A stretch of DNA of 64,000 nucleotides from an uncultured Phycisphaerales bacterium. Lineage in GTDB: Bacteria; Planctomycetota; Phycisphaerae; Tepidisphaerales; Tepidisphaeraceae. Position numbers and translations under genes: made by a program. Positions 1 through 7,234 of the stretch are shown one piece after another (within the stretch, counting starts at the first letter, position 1; every line of letters begins with the position of its first letter). The stretch covers positions 62,001 through 126,000 of the forward strand of contig CAIQIQ010000081.1 of NCBI GenBank assembly GCA_903871935.1. The letters are read 5' to 3'. A model generated the notes under the pieces. That model saw only the letters and a program-made list of their open reading frames with translations. It searched no databases and was not told the DNA's origin.

Positions 1-603
1 CTGGAACTGTCCCTGATGGATCCCTTCGACGATGCCTCGTTCACCAACGCCCTGCTCGACCACATCTGCGACTTCTTCTACGAATACCACTACCGCCTTT
101 TCGAGAGTGCCAAAGGCATGATCGACGTCGCCCAGGTCACCGACGACCTTGGCAGCCAGACCGGCCCGCTGATCAGCCTCGATATCTTCCGCACCTTCTA
201 CAAGCCGCGGATGCAGCGGTTCATCGACCTCTGCCACAGCTTCAAGATCAAGGTTTTCCATCACGATGATGGTTCCTGCCGGCCGTTCCTCCCCGAGCTG
301 GTGGCGATGGGCATCGACATCCTCAATCCCATTCAGCACAACTGCCCCGGCATGGACATGATCGAACTCAAACGTGAGTTCGGACAAAAGCTTTGCTTCC
401 ACGGCGCTATCGACAACCAGCAGATCCTCCCCTTCGGCACGCCGCAGCAGGTGCGTAAGGAAGTGCGCGATGCCATTGACGCCCTGGCGTCGGATGACAC
501 AGGCTACATCCTTGCCCCCTGCCACAACCTCCAGGCCGTCTCTCCAGTCGAAAACATCCTTGCCATGTACGATGAGGCCTGGAACTACGGCAAACTGGGT
601 TAG
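1..603 (+). CDS. UroD-family protein, 3' part (5' end outside window)
   Basis: The frame is open from the first base, so this is the last 200 residues of a longer gene. The visible part matches the C-terminal half of the uroporphyrinogen decarboxylase superfamily: a strand ending in HHDDG, then the segment with GIDILNPIQ, and a late CHNLQAVSPVENI stretch that lines the barrel mouth. Planctomycetes carry many paralogues of this fold that resemble corrinoid methyltransferases more than HemE. The substrate-binding N-terminus is not in the window, so a role in haem synthesis cannot be claimed. The next gene starts 58 nt downstream on the same strand. Confidence 0.8.
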   Translation: MELSLMDPFDDASFTNALLDHICDFFYEYHYRLFESAKGMIDVAQVTDDLGSQTGPLISLDIFRTFYKPRMQRFIDLCHSFKIKVFHHDDGSCRPFLPELVAMGIDILNPIQHNCPGMDMIELKREFGQKLCFHGAIDNQQILPFGTPQQVRKEVRDAIDALASDDTGYILAPCHNLQAVSPVENILAMYDEAWNYGKLG

Positions 604-661
604 CGCCCCCTCCGCCTTCCATTTGAGTCCTGGCGCGTGCCCGGCTACTCTCTGCCATGTC

Positions 662-1663
662 ATGACCGACGCGTATCAACAGATCATCACTGCCCTTGAG
701 GCGTCAAGGCACGTTCTGGTTACCACCCACATCCGCCCGGATGGCGATGCGCTGGGGTCGGCGGCCGCAATGATCCTCGCCATGCGTCGCAAAGGCATTG
801 CCAATGAGCTGTTGCTGCTGTCGCACTGGCCGACCAAGTATGCCTTCCTCCGTGATCAGCTTGCCATTCCATGCCATGATGCCGAAAAGGCATGGCCGGC
901 CGGGCTGGACCTCCAGGCCTTCGATGCCATCATGGTCGTCGATACCGGCACCTGGTCGCAGCTTCCTGGCCTGCAGGAGAGACTCGACGGCTTTGCCGGC
1001 AAGAAGCTGGTGATCGATCATCACCGGACACAGGAGAGCTGGGCCGACCTGAAGCTAGTCTCGACCGATGCCGGGGCGGCCGGTGAGATTGTCGCGGAAC
1101 TGCTCGACCGGTGGCAGGTGCCCTTTGACAACGAAATCGCCGCCGCCCTGTTCATCGCCATCACCACCGACACTGGTTGGTTCCAGTTCTCCAATACTCG
1201 CCCCTATACGCTACGTCTGGCCGCCCGATTACTTGAGGCCGGCGTGAACATGGATGACATTTACAAGCGTCTCTATCAGGCCGAGCGCCGGGAGCGCGTC
1301 CGGCTGCAGACGCGAGCCATGCAATCGCTGGAACTGCTGGCCGGCGGGAAGCTCGCGGTCATGACCATCCGCAAGGTTGACTTCGCCGACACTGGCGCCA
1401 GCGTCCCCGATACAGAGAACCTGATCAATGTGCCGATGCAGATCGGCTCGGTAGAGGTCTCCATGCTTATCGCCGAGCCGATCGACTTCGGCCCAACTCG
1501 AGTAAGCCTGCGCAGCAAAGGCGCTGTCGATGTTTCGAAGTTTGCGGAGCGCTTCGGCGGCGGCGGCCATGCCCGCGCGGCCGGCTTTACGCTTCAAAAG
1601 GACACCGCCAACACGCACGGTGTCGTCGTCGCGGCGATGGTGGCCGAATTGGGCTATGCCTGA
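662..1663 (+). CDS. nrnA: DHH phosphoesterase, NrnA type (nanoRNase/pAp phosphatase)
   Basis: A protein of 333 residues, the normal NrnA length. The DHH domain has HIRPDGDALGS (H23, D27, D29), VVDTG (D95) and the signature DHH at 120-122, followed by TDTGWFQFSNT. The C-terminal DHHA1 domain ends with the glycine-rich GGGGHARAAGF substrate loop. The family uses Mn2+ to degrade 2-5 nt RNAs to mononucleotides and to dephosphorylate pAp. The frame stays open upstream to 374, but family homology begins at the ATG at 662; the upstream part lies inside the preceding gene in another frame. The gene converges with the thioredoxin-like gene, 3 nt away. Confidence 0.92.
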   Translation: MTDAYQQIITALEASRHVLVTTHIRPDGDALGSAAAMILAMRRKGIANELLLLSHWPTKYAFLRDQLAIPCHDAEKAWPAGLDLQAFDAIMVVDTGTWSQLPGLQERLDGFAGKKLVIDHHRTQESWADLKLVSTDAGAAGEIVAELLDRWQVPFDNEIAAALFIAITTDTGWFQFSNTRPYTLRLAARLLEAGVNMDDIYKRLYQAERRERVRLQTRAMQSLELLAGGKLAVMTIRKVDFADTGASVPDTENLINVPMQIGSVEVSMLIAEPIDFGPTRVSLRSKGAVDVSKFAERFGGGGHARAAGFTLQKDTANTHGVVVAAMVAELGYA

Positions 1664-1666
1664 AGC

Positions 1667-2245
1667 TTACTTGTACTTCACGCTGCACCCATAGGACCGC
1701 GTCTCAGGCTGAGTCACGGTCTGGCCTGCCAGGAGCTGATCCAGCGCCTTCTCCACATAGTTTGTCCTGTCGGCCTTGTTGCCCTGCGGGTCATCGTCGA
1801 TCCCGCCTCGATAGGCCAGCTTGCCCTGCTGATCAATGATGAACATGTGCGGAGTAGTCTTTGCCCCATACGCCTTGGCAACCGTCCCACCCGTGTCGGA
1901 CAGGATCGGATACGGTAACGCATACTGGCTGATCCAAGCCGCATTGTCGGCGGGCGTGGCCGAACTCGTGGTGTTGACCGCTAGCCACACCACCTTGCCG
2001 TTGTACTTGTCGGCCAGCGTCTTCATCGTCCCGGTTTGGTAATGGCGCTGGACAAACGGGCACTGAGGATTGACCCATTCCAGCACCACGACCTTGCCCG
2101 AGAAATCAGAAAGCGACACGGCTTTGCCCGAGCTGTCATTCAAGGTGAACTGCGGCGCGGGTTTGCCCAGTTCAGCTTTGTCCTGAGCACAGACAAATGC
2201 ATTCGCCATTAACATCACACAAGCAGCAACGATCATACGATACAT
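1667..2245 (-). CDS. Exported thioredoxin-fold (redoxin/TlpA-like) protein
   Basis: A protein of 192 residues starting MYRMIVAACVM, with a signal peptide (hydrophobic to AFVCAQ) and a thioredoxin fold. An AAAGGAG ribosome site at about 2252-2258 fixes the start; the frame is open further upstream but lacks such a site. The redox site is NPQCPFVQRHY, a single Cys in a CPFV context rather than CXXC, and the C-terminus ends SYGCSVKYK, a second conserved Cys of this redoxin subfamily. It probably acts in the periplasm. It lies 56 nt downstream of the DsbD alpha-domain gene on the same strand, so the two are probably co-transcribed and may be partners. Confidence 0.85.
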   Translation of the reverse strand: MYRMIVAACVMLMANAFVCAQDKAELGKPAPQFTLNDSSGKAVSLSDFSGKVVVLEWVNPQCPFVQRHYQTGTMKTLADKYNGKVVWLAVNTTSSATPADNAAWISQYALPYPILSDTGGTVAKAYGAKTTPHMFIIDQQGKLAYRGGIDDDPQGNKADRTNYVEKALDQLLAGQTVTQPETRSYGCSVKYK

Positions 2246-2301
2246 GTGAATCTCCTTTGCGGGTTCCCCACGGGATGTCGATTGTAGGTAGCGGATCCGG
2301 A

Positions 2302-3111
2302 TCACTGTCTACCAAGCTGGACCGACACCGCATGCGGTTTCCCTGACTCGGTCCAGGCAATCACGGCCTCGGATGGCTGGTTCGACGGTTTGGACCCTTC
2401 CATCGCGTGCAGAACGATATGCACCTTCAGGCCCGCCACTTCGTTGTTCACGATGGAGAGCCCGTCGGCCGGTGCCAGCAGGCACTGAACGTGTTCAGCT
2501 CCAATCCCGGACAACTCGATGCGATAGTCCAGGCCCATGGTGGTGACTCTAACTTTGGCTGGGTTCTCAGGCGAATCGGCCGGGATCGGCACGCGCGCCA
2601 GCCACTGCGCCAGAAGTTCGCCATCGGCGGGATCGGCAGCGCCTGCCGGATCCACCTGAAGTTGAAGTGAGGCCTTCCCCGGTACACACGTTGTCTCGCA
2701 GGCAAGCCAGCGGACCTCCGCCTCGATCATAGCGGGCTTGGCCCATCCTGGCAGCGGTGTCACCCGCGCCAATAGCACGACTTCATCCTCGTAACCGAAG
2801 CCCTGGATCTGCCCGGCCTGCTCAAAACCGATTGGCGTCGGCCACATCAACTCAGAGACAGCAAAGCCGTCCGGCAGTTTCCATTTCACGCTCGTCGCCA
2901 TCCCTGCGTCGCCGGGATACTTCCAGTAGATATGCCAGGACGGCTCGATCTGGAGATGCACGCCCACTAGAAAACTCTGGGCGCCAGGACGCAGATCGCT
3001 CTTAAGTTCGGCCTTGACCAGATTGCGTGGCGCCTGCGCCCGCGCGGGCGCGGGCGCGCCTGCGGCCGCACAGAGCCCCAGTAATACAACGAAACTCACG
3101 AGAAACTTCAT
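2302..3111 (-). CDS. Free-standing DsbD alpha-domain (DsbC/DsbD N-terminal) protein
   Basis: A protein of 269 residues with a clear signal peptide (MKFLVSFVVLLGLCAAAG, cleavage near ARAQA). The mature part matches the periplasmic N-terminal domain of DsbD/ScsB: WHIYWKYPGDAG, the PTPIGFEQAG strand and the cysteine motif WLACETTCVPG. In DsbD this immunoglobulin-like domain passes electrons from the membrane domain to periplasmic partners. There is no transmembrane domain and no C-terminal thioredoxin domain here, and no gene for them nearby. The downstream single-Cys thioredoxin-like gene may be its partner. The ATG at 3111 is chosen because it begins the signal peptide; GTGGAGTAG lies upstream. 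Confidence 0.85.
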   Translation of the reverse strand: MKFLVSFVVLLGLCAAAGAPAPARAQAPRNLVKAELKSDLRPGAQSFLVGVHLQIEPSWHIYWKYPGDAGMATSVKWKLPDGFAVSELMWPTPIGFEQAGQIQGFGYEDEVVLLARVTPLPGWAKPAMIEAEVRWLACETTCVPGKASLQLQVDPAGAADPADGELLAQWLARVPIPADSPENPAKVRVTTMGLDYRIELSGIGAEHVQCLLAPADGLSIVNNEVAGLKVHIVLHAMEGSKPSNQPSEAVIAWTESGKPHAVSVQLGRQ

Positions 3112-3209
3112 GTCTATTCTACTCCACTTTCGCGCACGCGCATTCCCAAGATGCAATTGCTTTGCCCGCCTTCGCATGGTATCAGGCATTGGATACGAAG
3201 GAGACACGT

Positions 3210-5030
3210 ATGTCCTTGATGACGCTTCGCGCCCTGTTGCTTGGCTCAGGTCTGGGACTTGTTGCCCTGATCGGCGGTTGCAGCAACTCCCGCTCTCAAC
3301 CGCTCACCGCCGCTGGCTGGCAGGGCCACTCTCCCAACTCGCCCGATGCCTTCCGTTTTGTCATCCTCTCCGACCGTACTGGCGGCCACATCGCCGGCGA
3401 CTATGAGAAGGCCGTGGCCGAGGTGAATCTGCTCAAGCCCGACTTCGTCATGTGCGTGGGTGACCTTGTCGAAGGATACCAGCGTGATGAGCAGGTGCTC
3501 ACGAAGCAGTGGCAGGAATTCGAAGATATCATCTCGCGTCTGGATGCACCGTTCTTCTATGCCCCGGGCAATCACGATGTCGAGAAGGACCAGCCACTGG
3601 ACCCGGACAGTTCGCGAAACGTCTACCAGCGCCGCCATGGCGTGCTGGGCAAGACCTACTACAGCTTTGATTATCGCGACTGCCATTTCCTGATACTCAA
3701 CACGCCAACGGCCAAATCCGATGCAGCTTTCGCCGCCGAACAGAAGGCCTTTATCGAGAAAGACCTTGGCAACGTCGACTCGATGCAACATGTCTTCGTC
3801 TTCACGCACTATCCACTGCCCGACAATAAGACCGTCTGGCCGACTCTCAAGGCGCTGTTACCCCGAAACCGATCCACCATCTTCACCGGCCACTTGCATA
3901 CACTGGCGTACGAAGAGCTTGACGGCATCCCCGCGTATGTACTGTCCTCGACCGCTGCCCGGACTGACAACAGCCCGGGCAACGAACACCTCTATGCCTA
4001 TGTAGCGGTTGACCGCGGGACGCCGACGATCAGTTTCATGTCGCCAGGCCAGATCAAGCCGGCCGGCTATGCGCCAGCCATTGTCGCCATGCGCCAAGTA
4101 CTGCGCGTCTCGTCCGATCCGGGTGTAAATGCCGAGGGAGGCGTGATCGCCGTGCGGCCACACAACCCCGGCACACAACCGGCAACCATGAGCTATCAGT
4201 TCCTCGCCGCCGACTGGGAGATCTCCCCGGCCACAGCGCAGCTCACCATCCCGCCCGGCCAAAGCGGTGAGACCACGTTCACCCTCAAGCCACTCTCCGC
4301 CAACCCCAACGCACCAACGTTGATCCAGCAATGCAACATGGGAGGCTTCACCACCTCGCGGCAGAGCAAGTTGCCAGTTTCGTGTCGCGCAACGCTCGGC
4401 CAACTCAGCCAATTGAACCTCGATGGCCGCGCGGATGAATGGAGCGCTATTCCCGCGGTGGAGATGTCCTCGCCGGGACTGGTCATCGAGAACCGGGACC
4501 TCTGGCGGGGACCGATGGATAGCTCCTGCCGTTTCCGGGTGGCCATTGCCGGCGATCGCCTTGCCATGCTGGTCGAAGTCACCGACGACCAGATCAATAC
4601 CGATCAGAAAGAATCCTGGGACAATGACGCTGTCGAGATCTGCTGGGACCTCAACGCATCCGGTCCATCGGGCTCCGGGCTAACACCAGGAACCGGGCAG
4701 ATGATCTTTGTGCCGGCCGACGCCTCCGGCACTGCCAAACAAACTCTCTTCGCCCCGGCCATGCGGCTCGGCGTCCCGACCCCCGCGACGCTCCAGTCGT
4801 TCACCCGCCGGACCTCCGATGGCTACACGATCGAGTTCTCGATCCCCCTGACCGAACTGGGCGCAGCCCCCGGCGCAACTATCAACGAGATCAAACTCGC
4901 CCTCTGTCTGGACGACCGCGACATTCAGGGAGCCCAGGCTGTGACCAAGTTCATCTCGCTCACCGGGGCTGGCAACTTCCAGCGCTCCACGGCTGGCTAT
5001 GCGCGGTTTGCCACTAAGCCGCAACCGTAA
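3210..5030 (+). CDS. Lipoprotein metallophosphoesterase with C-terminal CBM9-like domain
   Basis: A protein of 606 residues. A lipobox (LIGGC, Cys24) follows the signal peptide, so it should be lipid-anchored outside the inner membrane. The calcineurin-like domain (about 45-300) shows LSDRTGG, VGDLVEGY, GNHDVE, THYPLPD and FTGHLHTL, which are the metal-binding blocks of the superfamily. The first block has D-x-T where D-x-H is usual. A linker region follows, then a C-terminal domain (about 405-605) starting LDGRADEW with SWDNDAVEICWD, typical of CBM9-like sugar-binding domains. GAAGGAG at 3197-3203 supports the start. The substrate is unknown; phospho-sugar or surface polysaccharide is possible. 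Confidence 0.85.
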   Translation: MSLMTLRALLLGSGLGLVALIGGCSNSRSQPLTAAGWQGHSPNSPDAFRFVILSDRTGGHIAGDYEKAVAEVNLLKPDFVMCVGDLVEGYQRDEQVLTKQWQEFEDIISRLDAPFFYAPGNHDVEKDQPLDPDSSRNVYQRRHGVLGKTYYSFDYRDCHFLILNTPTAKSDAAFAAEQKAFIEKDLGNVDSMQHVFVFTHYPLPDNKTVWPTLKALLPRNRSTIFTGHLHTLAYEELDGIPAYVLSSTAARTDNSPGNEHLYAYVAVDRGTPTISFMSPGQIKPAGYAPAIVAMRQVLRVSSDPGVNAEGGVIAVRPHNPGTQPATMSYQFLAADWEISPATAQLTIPPGQSGETTFTLKPLSANPNAPTLIQQCNMGGFTTSRQSKLPVSCRATLGQLSQLNLDGRADEWSAIPAVEMSSPGLVIENRDLWRGPMDSSCRFRVAIAGDRLAMLVEVTDDQINTDQKESWDNDAVEICWDLNASGPSGSGLTPGTGQMIFVPADASGTAKQTLFAPAMRLGVPTPATLQSFTRRTSDGYTIEFSIPLTELGAAPGATINEIKLALCLDDRDIQGAQAVTKFISLTGAGNFQRSTAGYARFATKPQP

Positions 5031-5078
5031 AGGAGCCTGCGAAGTCTGGCCCCGTACGGCACGCGGCGTTTCCGGGGT

Positions 5079-5138
5079 GGCCGCCTGCAAGGCGGCCCCA
5101 CGACAGACATTGACGCCGGTTTGTAGCGAAACCGGCGT
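5079..5138. repeat. Two adjacent perfect palindromes
   Basis: The first palindrome is GGCCGCC-TGCAA-GGCGGCC (5079-5097). The second is ACGCCGGTTT-GTAGCG-AAACCGGCGT (5113-5138), a perfect 10-bp stem with a 6-nt loop. They sit 49 nt after the stop of the phosphoesterase gene. Neither is followed by a T-run, so they are not canonical intrinsic terminators. They look like REP-type extragenic palindromes or 3'-end stabilisers. The loop of the second contains GTAG, a tetranucleotide known from REP elements, but inside the loop rather than at the foot of the stem. Confidence 0.6.
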
Positions 5139-5159
5139 ACATCCCATCACCTTTGCCGT

Positions 5160-5510
5160 GGACAATGCGCCTGTGGATAAGTGCGCAGGTGCGCAAGTTC
5201 TCGAGCGGGATACCCCATTGCGATATGTCCTTGAAGGACAGGGAGTTAGGGGCAAATAAGGGGAGGAGGTGCGCAAGTTCGATGGGCCTGTGGATAAGTG
5301 GGTCTGCTGCGCATCTTCGGCGGTATTTCCTACTTGTCCGATAGGGGAATAGGTATTTGGTTGTCAGATAGCTGGACGGACGCGACGAGCGCGAAGGTCC
5401 TCCATAATATAGGGTCAATCTGGAGGGGTCCTGTTTGGGAAGTTGAGGATTGACAGGCACTTACGCGCGGCGAAAAAAGTTTCCAGATTTTGGAGAGGAA
5501 GGGGAAGGTG
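5160..5510 (+). repeat. Dispersed repeat, copy 1 (two DnaA-box 9-mers)
   Basis: This segment is clearly related to 25.9-26.47 kb. It contains TGTGGATAA at 5172-5180 and 5289-5297 (exact complement of the DnaA box TTATCCACA), GGTGCGCAAGTTC at 5188-5200 and 5268-5280, GACAGGGAGTTAG at 5237-5249, GCGCATCTTCGG near 5309, and a 29-bp block at 5386-5414 that is identical to 26342-26370. Weaker similarity continues to about 5505. The order of landmarks is the same as in copy 2. Confidence 0.85.
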
Positions 5511-5578
5511 GTGTATCCGCCGGCTGGGTTGCAGAGCAGTCGGTCTCGTGGCTTGATGGCAGACAGCGGCACCCACCA

Positions 5579-7057
5579 TCATGGCCGCGTCGCCGGCACG
5601 GCTACCTCTATCGCCCAAGGCCCCAGCCCACCATCGCTCAGCCCACGCCGGTAGCGATCACGGTGCAGGATGAAATCGCTGCCCTCTGCCAGCTTCCCAA
5701 CGCGGCCGGTCGCGGGATCCACAAGATAGAGCACGCGATTGGTCAGGTCCTCCAGCACGGCAACCTGAGTTCCCGGAACAAACGCGAAATCGCCGCAGGC
5801 GCGAACATGAGCCCAAACCATGTAGACGCCCGGGTTGTCGTCCAGACACATCGTCTCGTGGCTTTGTGGCTCGTGCCACCTCGTCCCGCGGGCAACCGAG
5901 GCATAGCGATTCGTCAGCATCGACCAACTCGTCACATGCCACTCGCCTGCCTGATCAGCGAACTCGATCTGGTATGGTCGTTGGCGCCACGTATCACGGC
6001 CCAATGGTCCGAAACAACCGGCCATTGGCGTCTCTGTGCCGGTAAGCTTGTTCGTGGCGAGAACGCTGCCATCCTGGCCCAGAGCGATCTCTTCGGACGG
6101 CGGTTCCACCGGACTCGCGCTGACGTACAATAGGCGGCCTGCATCCGCCCAACGGAGCACATTCGCACCCCACCCCGTTACACCCGCGCGAACCACGTGA
6201 TCCTGCCGCGCATCAGCGTCCCATACGTGGATGTCCCACACCTCCGCAACGGGCCATTGTGTCTCATCACGTGACACGATAGCGGCATAGGCCACGAAAC
6301 GCCCGCTCAGATCAAGGTCAGTCATGCCCATCGACGTGCCCCGGACCTTAAGAAGAGACGACGTGACGTGTTCTGTCCGCTCCCCTTTCATCCACCACAA
6401 TTCCGTCCCCTTCCGGTAGAGAACCACCGACTGGTCCGGCGTCAGCAGATAAGCGTCCATCGCCGCTGTCACAAGCGTTTGCCTGCTCCCGCCGTGCAGA
6501 TCGCAACTGACAAGGTATCCCGTGCCGCGGTCGATGAACGTGATACGCTCTGGCGACTCTTGCGCCCACGAAGTATCACTGGTAAACACTGCCCCGCTGA
6601 GCCTGGGCTTGGTGAGTTGATAGTAGATGGGAATGACAACCAGGTAGCTGGCAAAATTGGCGTAGACCGCGGCCAGCAACACCCTTTTCCCGCTGGTGGT
6701 CAGCCTGAACCGCCAGCCAAATACGAGCCCCTCAACGATGATGCTCAGACCCAGATAGATCACGTATTTGAAGACGCTGTACCTGAGGAAAGACTGCTCG
6801 TAGACATGGAGGTCCGATTTGAGCCATTGGCTGGCACATACGTCAAACACGATTGCCAACGGAATGGCCAGAAGCGAAGAGAGGACGTTCGCGCCCAGGC
6901 ACGTCCACACCACCGGTTGTCCCTGCAGTCTTGCGAAGTAACGCCAGATCGGCCACTCGATCAGCACGATCGCGGCCAGCGGGAGCAGTCCGAACACCGC
7001 TCCGAGGATCAGGAAACCCTCGCCCGTAATCGCGTCAGCCAGAACCAAAGGAAGCAT
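5579..7057 (-). CDS. Membrane protein with propeller-like domain, unknown function
   Basis: A protein of 492 residues that I do not recognise. The N-terminal 150 residues hold about four hydrophobic segments (MLPLVLADAITGEGFLILGAVFG onward, VLSSLLAIPLAIVFD, YVIYLGLSIIVEGLVFG, VLLAAVYANFASYLVV). The rest is soluble and rich in short beta strands, resembling a degenerate propeller of the TolB/WD type (RITFIDRGTGYLVSCD, VLYLVDPATGRVGKLAEG). It probably has a membrane-anchored extracytoplasmic sensor or scaffold architecture. No clear ribosome site precedes the ATG. It follows another unknown membrane-protein gene on the same strand, 177 nt away. Confidence 0.7.
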   Translation of the reverse strand: MLPLVLADAITGEGFLILGAVFGLLPLAAIVLIEWPIWRYFARLQGQPVVWTCLGANVLSSLLAIPLAIVFDVCASQWLKSDLHVYEQSFLRYSVFKYVIYLGLSIIVEGLVFGWRFRLTTSGKRVLLAAVYANFASYLVVIPIYYQLTKPRLSGAVFTSDTSWAQESPERITFIDRGTGYLVSCDLHGGSRQTLVTAAMDAYLLTPDQSVVLYRKGTELWWMKGERTEHVTSSLLKVRGTSMGMTDLDLSGRFVAYAAIVSRDETQWPVAEVWDIHVWDADARQDHVVRAGVTGWGANVLRWADAGRLLYVSASPVEPPSEEIALGQDGSVLATNKLTGTETPMAGCFGPLGRDTWRQRPYQIEFADQAGEWHVTSWSMLTNRYASVARGTRWHEPQSHETMCLDDNPGVYMVWAHVRACGDFAFVPGTQVAVLEDLTNRVLYLVDPATGRVGKLAEGSDFILHRDRYRRGLSDGGLGPWAIEVAVPATRP

Positions 7058-7234
7058 AGAACTATTACATCCACTTGCTCGGAAAAGGTAAAGTTTTCGT
7101 GCAAGGGGTGACTACGCAGGGCCGGGCACGCGCCTCCAGCCATGGCGCAAGCCGCGCGACCCCTAGCGCGACATGCGGTAGCGCGCAGCGGGTTTGACCA
7201 GCAGCATGCCACCCGTCCTCTGTCTTCGCTTTCC

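Larger units (their letters stand above)
5031..5578. other. Non-coding stretch with palindromes and dispersed repeats
   Basis: 548 bp with no convincing gene. It holds two strong palindromes just after the phosphoesterase stop (5079-5097, 5113-5138) and then the dispersed repeat described separately. Open frames on both strands here lack homology and cut across the repeat. Confidence 0.75.

Noticed and set aside
5160..5300. DnaA boxes as a chromosomal origin (oriC)
   Set aside because: No dnaA, dnaN, gidA or parAB nearby, no AT-rich unwinding element, and the same boxes recur in the distant repeat copy.
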